Source of the DNA: RGIG4079 sp045646905
GTDB taxonomy: Bacteria; Bacteroidota; Bacteroidia; Bacteroidales; Muribaculaceae
Reading direction: 5' to 3'
Length of the DNA stretch: 64,000 bases
NCBI GenBank assembly: GCA_045646905.1
Contig: JAZRLP010000021.1
Location: forward strand, 27,806-91,805
Positions 1 to 8,589 of this stretch are shown here, one piece after another. Position 1 is the first letter of the stretch. The number at the start of each line of letters is the position of its first letter. Below the pieces are notes generated by a model. The model was not told the DNA's origin and ran no database searches. It saw only the letters and a list, made by a program, of their open reading frames with translations. The position numbers were made by a program, and so were the translations under genes.

Positions 1-17
1 GTGACAATTTTTACGGT

Positions 18-1778
18 TTAAAATTCAGTTAAATAGCTTCCCGACACTTTCACCTTGAGGTTTTTAAGAATAATATGTTCGTCAGGACGAAGAGCTTGAC
101 CTGTAGCCTTAGCTTTTGCCACAAATACCACTCCATCAAGATGCTCTATTTTACCAGCCATTTTAATGTGTAATGGAGAGTCCTCCACACCAGTTTCTAA
201 ATGGAAACCTTCAATTACCACATCCTCTATTTGATTTCCATCGCGGTCGATGGGGTAACCTGTGATTTCTACATCTACAGGAAGGTCGTTGGTCACCAAA
301 GCTTCAATTTGGAGAGATTTGATTGAGAACTTGTCCATATCCTCGTTCCACCAACCTTTTTCGGTGCTTGAATACACGATTTGAGAACCTTCCTTGAGTT
401 GAAGAGGAGCAAAGATTGTGTAACAGCCACTCATTTTGCCAAGATTTGTTCCAATAGGGAAATGAGGAATTTTTTGTTTAGGAATACATGGATTATCGAG
501 TGAAATACCTATTGAGCGAGGCAATCCTTTGCCCGAAAGTATATTTGCGAAAGATGAGAACGGAATATGTTGAGCATTCACAAATTTACCCCAATAATTG
601 CCTTGTCCTGGATCAACGGGCGACAAGCAGAATTGGCATCCTTGACATCCATTGCAAGCCAATTCAAAGTAAGGATTATCAAGCGAATACTTTTGATCGG
701 GTTGACCAGGGCGTTTTGCTGTTAAGGTCAATCCTGTTTGCGCATGAAGACCATAGTTTGTACCCAATGGGTTGCTGAAGCACACATACACTTGTGGATT
801 TACAAGCACAATATTGGTCTCTTCTTGGCTCAAAATTGTGGGGATACCGGTAATAGGGATATCGGCAATTTCAATACCTTCCAAGTTATATTGAATTGTT
901 CCGCCAAACATTTCAACATTAATATTGCCCATCGAGAACAAGATTTTCAAGTCGGCAGTTGATGGAAGCCCTTCTAATGTTTTTATATCGCTCATTCCCA
1001 CCACTACATGACCGGTGTGAATGCCTATTTCATCTTTGAATGATATTGAGTGAGTATCGTAGTTAAACACCACGCCTGCTTTCTTCACATCAACTTCGGT
1101 AATCGACATTTTAAATGTGGCTTTCGTGCCCTCTACAACCAAGCCACCAATCTCCACAATACCTGTTTCGGGGTCATAGATACCTATATTTGTTTCGCCA
1201 GTCAAGCCCTTTGGCAATCGCATTGTGAAATCTTCCAATGTCCATGACTTGATGTTTTTTTCCAAGCCCTCGGCAACAAGGTCGATTGTTATATCAAAGT
1301 TTGCACCTATCAAGTCGATATCCACGATATAGTCCGAGATATTCGATGCTTTGTATTCAAACTCACTCACCTGACGACCTATATCAAATACCAATGGGAA
1401 AGTTGGTAGGGTAGGGAGCGCCTTTGTTGATGAAGGCGTGTTGCCATTTCCCAATAGTTTAATTGTTGTTATTATTGGAGCCACCGATGGCGCAGGAATA
1501 TTTATAGCAGGAACAATAATATCATCGGTCGTATATGTACCCGAGTCAATCAACACATACTCGCCATTAATCACTTGAATGTGCCCAGTATCTTCAATGC
1601 TTATAAACTCCTTCATTGCTATCTCATCAATGTCGAGAGGTAGCACAAGGTCTTTTACTTGAAGCTCAGCGGTTGTATCAACATTCGACAGGTCGTAATT
1701 CTCATCAATACAACCAGTCGCGACAAACGCACTTGCCAACACCACGATGGCAGAACGCAATAATGATTTGGTTTTCAT
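18..1778 (-). CDS. Surface or periplasmic lipoprotein, function unknown
   Basis: The 586-residue product starts with a lipoprotein signal (charged MKTK, hydrophobic core, lipobox VATGC with Cys23) followed by an acidic stretch, so it should be lipidated and anchored in an outer-membrane leaflet. The rest is beta-rich with no enzyme motif that I recognise. A cysteine-rich patch near the middle (CNGCQGCQFC) could bind a metal or form disulfides. It is transcribed alone on the minus strand; a TATATTTG -7 box lies about 40 bases upstream of the ATG. It resembles the many Bacteroidales lipoproteins of unknown role. The lipoprotein call is secure; the function is not known. Confidence 0.85.
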   Translation of the reverse strand: MKTKSLLRSAIVVLASAFVATGCIDENYDLSNVDTTAELQVKDLVLPLDIDEIAMKEFISIEDTGHIQVINGEYVLIDSGTYTTDDIIVPAINIPAPSVAPIITTIKLLGNGNTPSSTKALPTLPTFPLVFDIGRQVSEFEYKASNISDYIVDIDLIGANFDITIDLVAEGLEKNIKSWTLEDFTMRLPKGLTGETNIGIYDPETGIVEIGGLVVEGTKATFKMSITEVDVKKAGVVFNYDTHSISFKDEIGIHTGHVVVGMSDIKTLEGLPSTADLKILFSMGNINVEMFGGTIQYNLEGIEIADIPITGIPTILSQEETNIVLVNPQVYVCFSNPLGTNYGLHAQTGLTLTAKRPGQPDQKYSLDNPYFELACNGCQGCQFCLSPVDPGQGNYWGKFVNAQHIPFSSFANILSGKGLPRSIGISLDNPCIPKQKIPHFPIGTNLGKMSGCYTIFAPLQLKEGSQIVYSSTEKGWWNEDMDKFSIKSLQIEALVTNDLPVDVEITGYPIDRDGNQIEDVVIEGFHLETGVEDSPLHIKMAGKIEHLDGVVFVAKAKATGQALRPDEHIILKNLKVKVSGSYLTEF

Positions 1779-1816
1779 CTAAATTATTGGGGTTAATATT
1801 GGTATTAGTTTTTTTG

Positions 1817-1824
1817 CAAATATA
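1817..1824 (-). promoter_or_regulatory. Promoter -7 box of the lipoprotein gene
   Basis: Read on the minus strand this is TATATTTG, matching the Bacteroidota primary sigma -7 consensus TAnnTTTG. The implied transcript start leaves a leader of roughly 30-35 bases before the ATG at 1778. No good -33 TTTG was found at the usual distance. Confidence 0.5.
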
Positions 1825-1933
1825 GTAAACTTTTGCAAAAAAATCATTCAAAATCTATCAAAGACATGTTTTTCTATATATAAATCACCTCTATTCATAT
1901 CAATTTAACCCCTAAATTCAGATGTTTTTTCTA

Positions 1934-2086
1934 TCATTTTTCGCACCCCTCTCCCATCAATGAGCCGTAAGGGTAATAATGATTAATCTGTTGAACAACT
2001 CCGTTTTGATTCAATACTACACTATTATTGCCCTGATAATTCTTCAGATAAGAATATCTAACTTGCATATCCAATCAACACACAGT
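1934..2086 (-). pseudogene. Rhs/YD-repeat core remnant
   Basis: Reading the minus strand gives 50 codons between in-frame stops. They include YSYLKNYQGNNSVVLNQNG followed by VVQQINHYYPYGSLMGE, which closely matches the end of the conserved Rhs/YD-repeat core (typically YLKDHQGNxRVVxxxxG ... NHYYPFGxLMG). There is no start codon context and the reading frame stops shortly after the MGE motif, where a variable toxin domain would normally begin. I read it as the broken stub of an Rhs polymorphic toxin. It sits directly downstream of an immunity-like gene on the same strand. Confidence 0.75.
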
Positions 2087-2101
2087 TAACAACTACAACT
2101 C

Positions 2102-2524
2102 TTATTGATTTTTAAGTCCATATAACAATTTATTCCCTTGTCGTATAATAAAATCATTATCAGTTATAATATCAATGACTACTTCTTCTGTATAGATTAC
2201 ATAATGCAATGGCTCTGGCTCTCCTCTTCTTATAGTTTGAATACCCTTATTCATATACCATTCAACATATTTTGACTTCTCCACCTTATAGAAAACGCCT
2301 ATTCCCACTTCTACATTATCTAATCCTGTCATATAGAATTGTTCATCTGTTACTCTATAAGCTATTATATCAAAAAAATCCAATGTTATTATTTCATCTT
2401 CATCTGTAAATAATGGTTGAATTTTCACAGTCAAGTCTCTTGCATCAAAAATGATATTAAATATCGAAAAACTGCCATCAATAAAATTTAAGTTTTTCCA
2501 TGTTTCAATTAAATTATTCTCCAT
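2102..2524 (-). CDS. Orphan immunity-like protein
   Basis: A 140-residue soluble acidic protein with no signal peptide or membrane segment and no family that I can name. Its start (ATG at 2524) overlaps by 11 bases the last codons of a degraded toxin tail (stop at 2514), the arrangement expected for a toxin-immunity pair. An Rhs core remnant follows it downstream. From context I infer an immunity protein left behind after its Rhs toxin decayed. Sequence alone gives no biochemical function. Base composition is markedly AT-rich compared with argS and other housekeeping genes nearby, as is common for such cassettes. Confidence 0.6.
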   Translation of the reverse strand: MENNLIETWKNLNFIDGSFSIFNIIFDARDLTVKIQPLFTDEDEIITLDFFDIIAYRVTDEQFYMTGLDNVEVGIGVFYKVEKSKYVEWYMNKGIQTIRRGEPEPLHYVIYTEEVVIDIITDNDFIIRQGNKLLYGLKNQ

Positions 2525-2650
2525 ATCTTATTTTTATTTTATTTTTACCTCTTTGTAACTCCAATGTTGGTCTTCCACCTGAACTTCCTGGTCTAAATCA
2601 ATTTTATAAGGGGACTATAACCTTGTTGGCACAAAGTTTATCTTACCCCC
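2514..2650 (-). pseudogene. Degraded C-terminal tail of an Rhs-type toxin
   Basis: On the minus strand the last 27 codons read RPGSSGGRPTLELQRG then KNKIKIRYGE and a stop. This Gly-rich, basic ending resembles tails of Rhs-associated nuclease toxins (inference from memory of the family). The same frame contains TAA and TGA stops just upstream, preceded by CANKVIVPL, so the gene is broken. It is coupled to the immunity-like gene that starts inside its final codons. Confidence 0.5.
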
Positions 2651-2847
2651 TCCCGGCAACGAAGGAGAGCCACTTATACTTTTGTCATTATCATATAAAT
2701 CTTTTGCATAACACCCATTTACATAATTCCATGGTGAATATTTTACAATTTCACTTCTATTTTTCATCCTATAGCAATTATCACTTCAAAAAATTCCTCT
2801 CCTGATTTTAATTTATACCTTTATTGTGCCATTAGGTTTTCGGGGTA
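2651..2847 (-). other. Mosaic of degraded cassette fragments
   Basis: No intact gene. The minus strand holds IPRKPNGTIKV, nearly the same as IPRKPNDTIKVYIK near the end of the 220-residue membrane protein at 3561-4223, and then a stop. A shifted frame continues KLKSGEEFFEVIIAIG. A separate fragment of about 50 codons starts MKNRSEIVKYSPWNYVNG and contains AKDLYDN, also found in the 220-residue protein but in the opposite order. The stretch looks like rearranged scraps of immunity genes. Confidence 0.5.
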
Positions 2848-2848
2848 T
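2814..2848. repeat. 35-bp direct repeat, copy A
   Basis: Nearly identical (one difference seen) to 3625-3659: both read TATACCTTTATTGTG, one variable base, then CATTAGGTTTTCGGGGTAT. Copy B is inside the 220-residue membrane protein gene; copy A lies immediately after the stop of the 231-residue gene. This indicates duplication within the immunity cluster. Confidence 0.8.
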
Positions 2849-3543
2849 CATCTTTTGTCTGTTTTTATTAATCCCCATTTACTACCTTTAAGCTCTGTTG
2901 CAATCCAATAATACTTTTTATAATCAAAAGTAGCTCCCGTCTTACAACATTTTTGTGGCCAACCCTTGTATCTCCATTTTGCAAGAGTTTCAAATGGGAC
3001 TCCTTGCAAAAATGCAGTATATTCATACTTATCAAGTGCTATTATCGCTGCAATATCATATTTCCCATTATCAAGATAATATTTTTCATAATATCCTTTT
3101 TTTATATCTTCAAATAGTTTATTATACAAAGTTTTCGCCTCATCATTTTTTATTCTATGATGATATAACAAATTTAATATATCAAAAGGTTGTTTTGAAT
3201 AATCTTTGATCTTTGGCTCTCCTGATTTATTATATCTAACCATTAATTTCACCAACCCCCATTTATTGGGTTCATATTCTGTTGCCATCCAAAAATAATC
3301 CTTATAATTGAATTTTTCGCCAGTTTTACAACACTCTTGAGGCCATCCATCATAACGCCACTGTACTAAAACCGTAAGTGGTACACCAAAACAATACGCA
3401 TTATATTCAAATTTATCCATGCATATTGCAGTTGCCAAATCATATTCTTGCCCATCTTCTTGATTATCCATTATTATATCGATATAATCAATGGCTTGAG
3501 ATTCCGAAATTTCATTATAATATAACGCTTTTAATATATCCAT
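2848..3543 (-). CDS. Internally duplicated immunity-like protein
   Basis: A 231-residue soluble protein made of two tandem copies of a domain of about 110 residues. Copy 1 contains FEYNAYCFGVPLTVLVQWRY then GWPQECCKTG and NKWGLVKL; copy 2 contains YEYTAFLQGVPFETLAKWRY then GWPQKCCKTG and SKWGLIKT. The paired Cys-Cys and the Trp/Tyr pattern are conserved in both halves. No enzyme motif is visible. The gene lies 17 bases after the membrane protein gene at 3561-4223 and is cotranscribed with it. From its place in a decayed Rhs locus I infer an immunity or accessory protein. The domain duplication is seen directly; the function is not. Confidence 0.65.
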   Translation of the reverse strand: MDILKALYYNEISESQAIDYIDIIMDNQEDGQEYDLATAICMDKFEYNAYCFGVPLTVLVQWRYDGWPQECCKTGEKFNYKDYFWMATEYEPNKWGLVKLMVRYNKSGEPKIKDYSKQPFDILNLLYHHRIKNDEAKTLYNKLFEDIKKGYYEKYYLDNGKYDIAAIIALDKYEYTAFLQGVPFETLAKWRYKGWPQKCCKTGATFDYKKYYWIATELKGSKWGLIKTDKR

Positions 3544-3560
3544 ATCGTTTATTATTAAAT

Positions 3561-4223
3561 TTATTTTCGGACAAATATTACCATATCCTCAATGTGTTTA
3601 TATGGTAACTGTTTTGATTTGATATATACCTTTATTGTGTCATTAGGTTTTCGGGGTATTGATGCTGAATAAAAATTGTCATATAAATCTTTTGCAATTC
3701 TACCAAAATCATCGGCATGAAGTTCCCATTTGTCGTAATCAAAATATGATAAATTCAAAATTATATTAAACCGATTTTGATTAATCTCAATAGAGTCATT
3801 ATCCTTTTTAATATACTCATTTTCAACAAAACAATAATTAAAAAACGGGGCAATCATATTATTATCATTTGATAATATCTCATATTCCCACAAGAAGGAA
3901 TTATTTTGTTTTGATTGTGCCATGGTATAACTACCTAAATATTGAGAATAACTAGACCTAAATGGCAACAATCCACAAGCAATATAGCATATACAACTCG
4001 ACAAAATATTTATTGCCAACAAAACGCCTAATCGCACATATTGCTTATGTTTTATCAAAATACATGAAATCAATACACACACTACATAACAACAAACGAT
4101 TAGAAATTTCAGCAATAATGGGCTCTGCATTTCTATTGAATCATAATACAGATATATACCCAATAATAGTATTACTATCAAACATTGCCATTTCCAGAAA
4201 CGCATATATCGAATCTTACTCAT
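3561..4223 (-). CDS. Membrane protein of the immunity cluster
   Basis: A 220-residue protein with about three hydrophobic membrane segments in the first 95 residues (starting near residues 14, 36 and 66) and a polar C-terminal half of about 120 residues, probably one soluble domain. No known family is recognised. It is the first gene of a minus-strand pair with the duplicated-domain gene (17-base gap). Parts of its 3' end recur as scraps at 2680-2848, so the region has been duplicated and rearranged. Membrane immunity proteins are common partners of membrane-targeting toxins, but that role is inferred from context only. It is very AT-rich. Confidence 0.6.
   Translation of the reverse strand: MSKIRYMRFWKWQCLIVILLLGIYLYYDSIEMQSPLLLKFLIVCCYVVCVLISCILIKHKQYVRLGVLLAINILSSCICYIACGLLPFRSSYSQYLGSYTMAQSKQNNSFLWEYEILSNDNNMIAPFFNYCFVENEYIKKDNDSIEINQNRFNIILNLSYFDYDKWELHADDFGRIAKDLYDNFYSASIPRKPNDTIKVYIKSKQLPYKHIEDMVIFVRK
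3625..3659. repeat. 35-bp direct repeat, copy B
   Basis: Partner of 2814-2848. Here the sequence is coding and encodes IPRKPNDTIKVYI on the minus strand. A second short shared segment, TCATATAAATCTTTTGCA, occurs at 3679-3696 and 2691-2708, but in swapped order relative to this repeat. Confidence 0.8.
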
Positions 4224-4395
4224 AATTACTTTTATAGAAAAGATTGTTTTATCTTTAATTACAAATTTCCCTAAATTAGATGAATTTTCCTATCAATTTT
4301 GGTTGCTTTTTATTCTTTTTAACAATAAATCTTGCAATTTATGCAATATCAAAATATTAAAAGCAATAGATGTGATAATATTCTATCATTTTTCG

Positions 4396-4403
4396 TAACT
4401 TTG
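4396..4403 (+). promoter_or_regulatory. Promoter -7 box of argS
   Basis: TAACTTTG matches the Bacteroidota -7 consensus TAnnTTTG exactly. It lies 28 bases before the argS ATG, giving a leader of about 23 bases. No clear -33 TTTG was seen. Confidence 0.6.
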
Positions 4404-4431
4404 TAGCATTAATAACTAAATTAGGAAAATT

Positions 4432-6222
4432 ATGTCGATCGATAACATTATATCGCAAGCCGTTGCTAAAGCCGTTAAAGAGCTTTACGATGTTGATGTA
4501 GAGGCAGCATCAATCGTGCCTCAAACAACTAAAAAAGAGTTTGAAGGCAATCTCACTATCGTAGTATTCCCTTGGGTAAAAGCTGCTCGCAAAGCACCCG
4601 AAGCCGTTGGTACTGAAATAGGGGAGTGGTTGGTGAAAAACGAGCCTGCCGTGAATCGCTTCAATGTGATTAAAGGGTTCCTCAACATCGTTATCGAGCC
4701 TACTTTCTGGAACTCGGTTATCGCTGGCATCGTGGCTACCGAAAACTATGGTATCACTCCTGTAACCGACGAGAGCCAATTGGTGATGGTGGAATATTCT
4801 TCGCCCAACACCAACAAGCCTCTTCACCTCGGGCATGTGCGCAACAACCTTCTCGGTTTCAGTCTCTCTGAAATCCTCAAGGCTTGTGGTAACAAAGTTG
4901 TGAAAACAAATATCGTGGACGACCGCGGTATCCACATTTGCAAATCAATGCTCGCTTGGCAAAAGTGGGGCGAAGGTCTCACTCCCGAAAAAGCTGGCAA
5001 GAAAGGCGACCACCTCATCGGTGATTTCTATGTATTGTTTGACAAGCACTATAAAGCCGAAGTGAAAGAGTTGATGGAATCTCAAAACCTTTCACAAGAA
5101 GATGCCGAAAAAGCATCGCCTTTGATGCAAGAAGCACGCGAAATGCTCCGTCGCTGGGAACAAAAAGACCCCGAAATTCGTTCTCTTTGGGAAATGATGA
5201 ACTCATGGGTATATGCCGGATTTGACGAAACCTACAAGCGCATGGGTGTTGACTTCGACAAGATTTATTACGAAAGCGACACTTACCTCGAAGGCAAAGA
5301 CAAAGTGCTCGAAGGTCTTGAAAAAGGCATCATGTATCGCAAAGAAGACAACTCGGTGTGGGCCGACTTGACCAACGATGGTCTCGACCACAAACTCCTC
5401 CTCCGTAGCGATGGCACCTCGGTATATATGACTCAAGATATAGGTACTGCCAAACTCCGTTACCAAGACTATCCTATCGACAAGATGATTTATGTGGTTG
5501 GTAATGAACAAAACTACCACTTCCAAGTACTCTCATTGCTCCTTGACAAACTCGGATTTAAATGGGGTAAAGACCTCGTTCACTTCTCTTATGGTATGGT
5601 CGAACTTCCCGAAGGCAAGATGAAGAGTCGCGAAGGTACAGTTGTTGATGCCGACGACCTTATGGACGAAATGGTAAACACAGCTCGCGAAGTATCACGC
5701 GAACTTGGTAAACTCGACGACTGCACAGCCGAAGAAGCCGATGCTATCACCGAAATGGTGGGTCTTGGCGCATTGAAATACTTCCTCTTGAAGGTTGACC
5801 CTCGCAAGAACATGACATTCAACCCAAAAGAATCAATCGACTTCAATGGTAACACAGGTCCGTTTATTCAATACACTCACGCTCGCATTCGTTCAGTGAT
5901 GCGTAAGGCGGCCGATGCTGGTTTTGCTATTGGCGACTACTCGGCTGTTGAGCCTAACGAAAAGGAAATCGCGCTTATCCAACGCCTTGCCGACTTCCCA
6001 ACTGTAGTAAACGAAGCTGGTCGCAACTACAGCCCTGCTGTTATTGCCAACTATGTGTATGATCTCGTGAAAGAATATAACCAATTCTACCACGACTACT
6101 CAATACTTCGCGAAGAAAACGAGGCTGTGCGCTCATTGCGTCTCACTCTCTCTGACTGCACTTCGCAAGTAATCAAAACTGGCATGAGCCTCCTTGGCAT
6201 CAATGTGCCTGAACGCATGTAA
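4432..6222 (+). CDS. argS: Arginyl-tRNA synthetase
   Basis: Attaches arginine to tRNA-Arg using ATP, in the cytoplasm. The 596-residue length is normal for the family. The N-terminal Add-1 domain spans roughly residues 1-90. The class I signature is in SSPNTNKPLHLGHVRNN with HLGH at 132-135. The KMSK-type loop is GKMKSREGT near residue 396. The all-alpha anticodon-binding domain ends the protein, finishing in MSLLGINVPERM as is typical for ArgS. The TAACTTTG promoter box is 28 bases upstream. A BI-1 gene follows after 35 bases and may be cotranscribed, since the first clear terminator comes after it. Confidence 0.98.
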   Translation: MSIDNIISQAVAKAVKELYDVDVEAASIVPQTTKKEFEGNLTIVVFPWVKAARKAPEAVGTEIGEWLVKNEPAVNRFNVIKGFLNIVIEPTFWNSVIAGIVATENYGITPVTDESQLVMVEYSSPNTNKPLHLGHVRNNLLGFSLSEILKACGNKVVKTNIVDDRGIHICKSMLAWQKWGEGLTPEKAGKKGDHLIGDFYVLFDKHYKAEVKELMESQNLSQEDAEKASPLMQEAREMLRRWEQKDPEIRSLWEMMNSWVYAGFDETYKRMGVDFDKIYYESDTYLEGKDKVLEGLEKGIMYRKEDNSVWADLTNDGLDHKLLLRSDGTSVYMTQDIGTAKLRYQDYPIDKMIYVVGNEQNYHFQVLSLLLDKLGFKWGKDLVHFSYGMVELPEGKMKSREGTVVDADDLMDEMVNTAREVSRELGKLDDCTAEEADAITEMVGLGALKYFLLKVDPRKNMTFNPKESIDFNGNTGPFIQYTHARIRSVMRKAADAGFAIGDYSAVEPNEKEIALIQRLADFPTVVNEAGRNYSPAVIANYVYDLVKEYNQFYHDYSILREENEAVRSLRLTLSDCTSQVIKTGMSLLGINVPERM

Positions 6223-6257
6223 TCCTTTAATATTTATCTAATTATAATTCTAAAATT

Positions 6258-6971
6258 ATGGAACAAAACTTTTTTCAAGCTGGTCATCAGGCCTATCGTT
6301 CAGAACAATCAATCGCTCAAACAGTGAGCGCTGTAATGAAACAGGTATATTTCAAAATGTTCCTTGCATTGCTCGTTACTGGATTCGTGTCAATGTGGGC
6401 AGCAGGTAGCGAAATGTTCTTGACAACCCTTTTCAATAACTCATGGGGCATCTGGGTATTGATGGGCGTTGAAGTGTTGCTCGTGATTGCAATTTCAGGT
6501 GCTATTCACAAAATGAGTTCGGCATTGGCTACAGCTCTTTTCTTCATCTTTGCAGTAGTTAATGGCTTGAGCCTAACACCAATATTCTTGGTTTACACCT
6601 TTGAATCATTAGCAAGCACATTCTTCATCACAGCAGCCACATTTGGAGCCATGAGCATCTATGGCTATTTCACCTCTAACGATCTATCTAAATTTGGTTC
6701 GATATTAGTGATGGCTCTCATTGGCCTCATCATTTGCTCCGTGGTGAATATCTTTATGAAAAGTACCACTATGCACTGGATTATTTCGGGCGTTGGTGTA
6801 TTGATTTTCATTGGTCTCACAGCTTGGGACACTCAAAAAATCAAACAAATGGCTTATGAAATGCCCAATGCTACCGATGGACGCCTTGCCACTATTGGTG
6901 CTTTGAGTCTATATCTCGACTTCATCAACTTGTTCCTTTACTTGTTGAGATTTCTTGGCGACCGCCGATAA
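6258..6971 (+). CDS. Bax inhibitor-1 (BI-1/YccA) family membrane protein
   Basis: A 237-residue protein with about seven hydrophobic segments after a short polar N-terminus, matching the BI-1/YccA/TMBIM family in length and topology. The conserved late motif with acidic residues near the end of the bundle (TAWDTQKIKQMA, about residues 190-201) is the family's putative pH-sensing or calcium-leak region. Family members are linked to stress, calcium leak or membrane protease control; the exact role in Bacteroidales is unknown. It follows argS by 35 bases and is closed by a strong hairpin terminator at 6996-7026. Confidence 0.93.
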   Translation: MEQNFFQAGHQAYRSEQSIAQTVSAVMKQVYFKMFLALLVTGFVSMWAAGSEMFLTTLFNNSWGIWVLMGVEVLLVIAISGAIHKMSSALATALFFIFAVVNGLSLTPIFLVYTFESLASTFFITAATFGAMSIYGYFTSNDLSKFGSILVMALIGLIICSVVNIFMKSTTMHWIISGVGVLIFIGLTAWDTQKIKQMAYEMPNATDGRLATIGALSLYLDFINLFLYLLRFLGDRR

Positions 6972-6995
6972 AAACTAAACTCTAAAAATACATAT

Positions 6996-7026
6996 AACCC
7001 GGCTTGATTTTCTTGCCGGGTTTTTA
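6996..7026 (+). terminator. Intrinsic terminator after the BI-1 gene
   Basis: Perfect 8-bp stem AACCCGGC/GCCGGGTT with an 11-base loop, followed by a T-run. It ends the argS-BI-1 transcript. Confidence 0.85.
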
Positions 7027-7056
7027 TTGAAAACTACCATATAACTATTGTTGACA

Positions 7057-8409
7057 ATGAGCCTCTCGTGGTATAAATATAAAGAAAACTACTCGGCAAT
7101 AATACGCTTGGGCATACCCATTTTGATAGGACAATTGGGCACTATCATCGTGGGCTTTGCCGACACCATTATGGTGGGGCAATATTCCACCGAGGCTCTC
7201 GCATCGGCTTCATTTGTCAACAACCTATTTTACACGGCAAATTTCGCGTGTATGGGCTTCACCTACGGATTGACTCCCTTGATAGGTGCAATGTTCTCAC
7301 AAGGGCGCAAAAACGCCATAGGAGAGATTCTGCGCAATGGGGTAGTGCTCAACATCATCTTCTCGTTGCTCATAACAGGCATAATGTTTCTTTTCTATGT
7401 CAATATTGACAATATGGGACAACCCGAAGAACTACTCCCTCTCATTCGCCCATACTTCCTTTTGTTTCTTGCCGGATTAATCCCCACATCACTATTCAAT
7501 GCTTTTGCCCAGTGGTCCTATGCCATAGGCAATTCACGAATGCCCATGTGGATTATTCTCATTTCAAATATTGCGAATATCATAGGCAACTGGTTGCTTA
7601 TTTATGGCAACCTCGGATTACCCGAAATGGGGCTAAATGGAGCTGGATTAAGCACTCTCTTTGCGCGATTGATATGTCCCATTGCCATTATTGCAATATT
7701 CTTGGGACTCAAGAAATATCGCGAATATAGCCAAGGATTCTTCAATAGCAGCATAAGTTACCGACAACTAAAACACATCACCCTCACCTCGCTCCCCATA
7801 GCGCTACAATTATCGCTTGAGTCGGGGTCATTTACCTTCGCAGCCGTAGTAGCTGGTTGGCTCGGCGCTATCGAATTGGCCTCATATCAAATCATTGTAA
7901 TTGTGGGCACACTCGGCTTTTGCATCTATTATAGCATGGGGTCGAGCGTATCGGTTTTGGTTGCCAATGCAGCCGGCCGCAACGACCGAAAGGGTATGCG
8001 ACAAGTTGCCTTTGCTGGCTATCACATAATGCTTACACTCGCCACTATATCATCACTCATCTTCATATTCTTTGGTCGTGACCTCATGACGATATTCACC
8101 GACGACACCGTGGTGATTGCTACTGCCTCAACATTGATTTTTCCCCTTGTGCTATATCAATTGGGCGACGCCACACAAATCAACTTCTCAAACGCACTAC
8201 GCGGCACCTCTAATGTGATGCCTATGTTGTGGATAGCCCTTGTGTGCTATGTAATCGTAGGCGTTCCGGCCACATATCTTCTTGCCATCACAGCCTCATT
8301 GGGCATCTTTGGTATTATATTGAGTTTCTCAATCCCCCTATTCCTCGCTGGTGTACTGTTCCTCTATTTCTTCATGAGAACAACCTCTCAAAATAAAGAG
8401 CAAAATTAG
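7057..8409 (+). CDS. MATE-family multidrug/sodium exporter
   Basis: A 450-residue polytopic membrane protein with about 12 segments in two similar halves, typical of MATE transporters (440-460 residues). Family features include GIPILIGQLGTIIVGFADTIMVGQYS near the N-terminus (no longer quoted run is needed) and the matching second-half region around SLESGSFTFAAVVAGWLG. MATE proteins export cationic drugs or metabolites by Na+ or H+ antiport; the substrate cannot be read from sequence. I chose the ATG at 7057: an upstream in-frame TTG at 7048 only adds three residues. The gene lies downstream of a terminator, so it needs its own promoter. Confidence 0.93.
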   Translation: MSLSWYKYKENYSAIIRLGIPILIGQLGTIIVGFADTIMVGQYSTEALASASFVNNLFYTANFACMGFTYGLTPLIGAMFSQGRKNAIGEILRNGVVLNIIFSLLITGIMFLFYVNIDNMGQPEELLPLIRPYFLLFLAGLIPTSLFNAFAQWSYAIGNSRMPMWIILISNIANIIGNWLLIYGNLGLPEMGLNGAGLSTLFARLICPIAIIAIFLGLKKYREYSQGFFNSSISYRQLKHITLTSLPIALQLSLESGSFTFAAVVAGWLGAIELASYQIIVIVGTLGFCIYYSMGSSVSVLVANAAGRNDRKGMRQVAFAGYHIMLTLATISSLIFIFFGRDLMTIFTDDTVVIATASTLIFPLVLYQLGDATQINFSNALRGTSNVMPMLWIALVCYVIVGVPATYLLAITASLGIFGIILSFSIPLFLAGVLFLYFFMRTTSQNKEQN

Positions 8410-8589
8410 GGCATCTAATTGCGCCCCATAACAACTCCCCAAGTCGATAATTATCAACCACTCACAAGAATTTCACCAACTATTTTGACCATTTGACATC
8501 TTGCGCCTTGGTTATTAAATTAAAAGTATTTACTGTTGTAATGATAAATACATTTATAAATACACACTAACCAATTTTTATCAAATATT

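Noticed and set aside
4510..6093. Several 60-140 codon antisense frames opposite argS
   Set aside because: They mirror a strongly conserved synthetase, have no promoter boxes and no protein-like composition.
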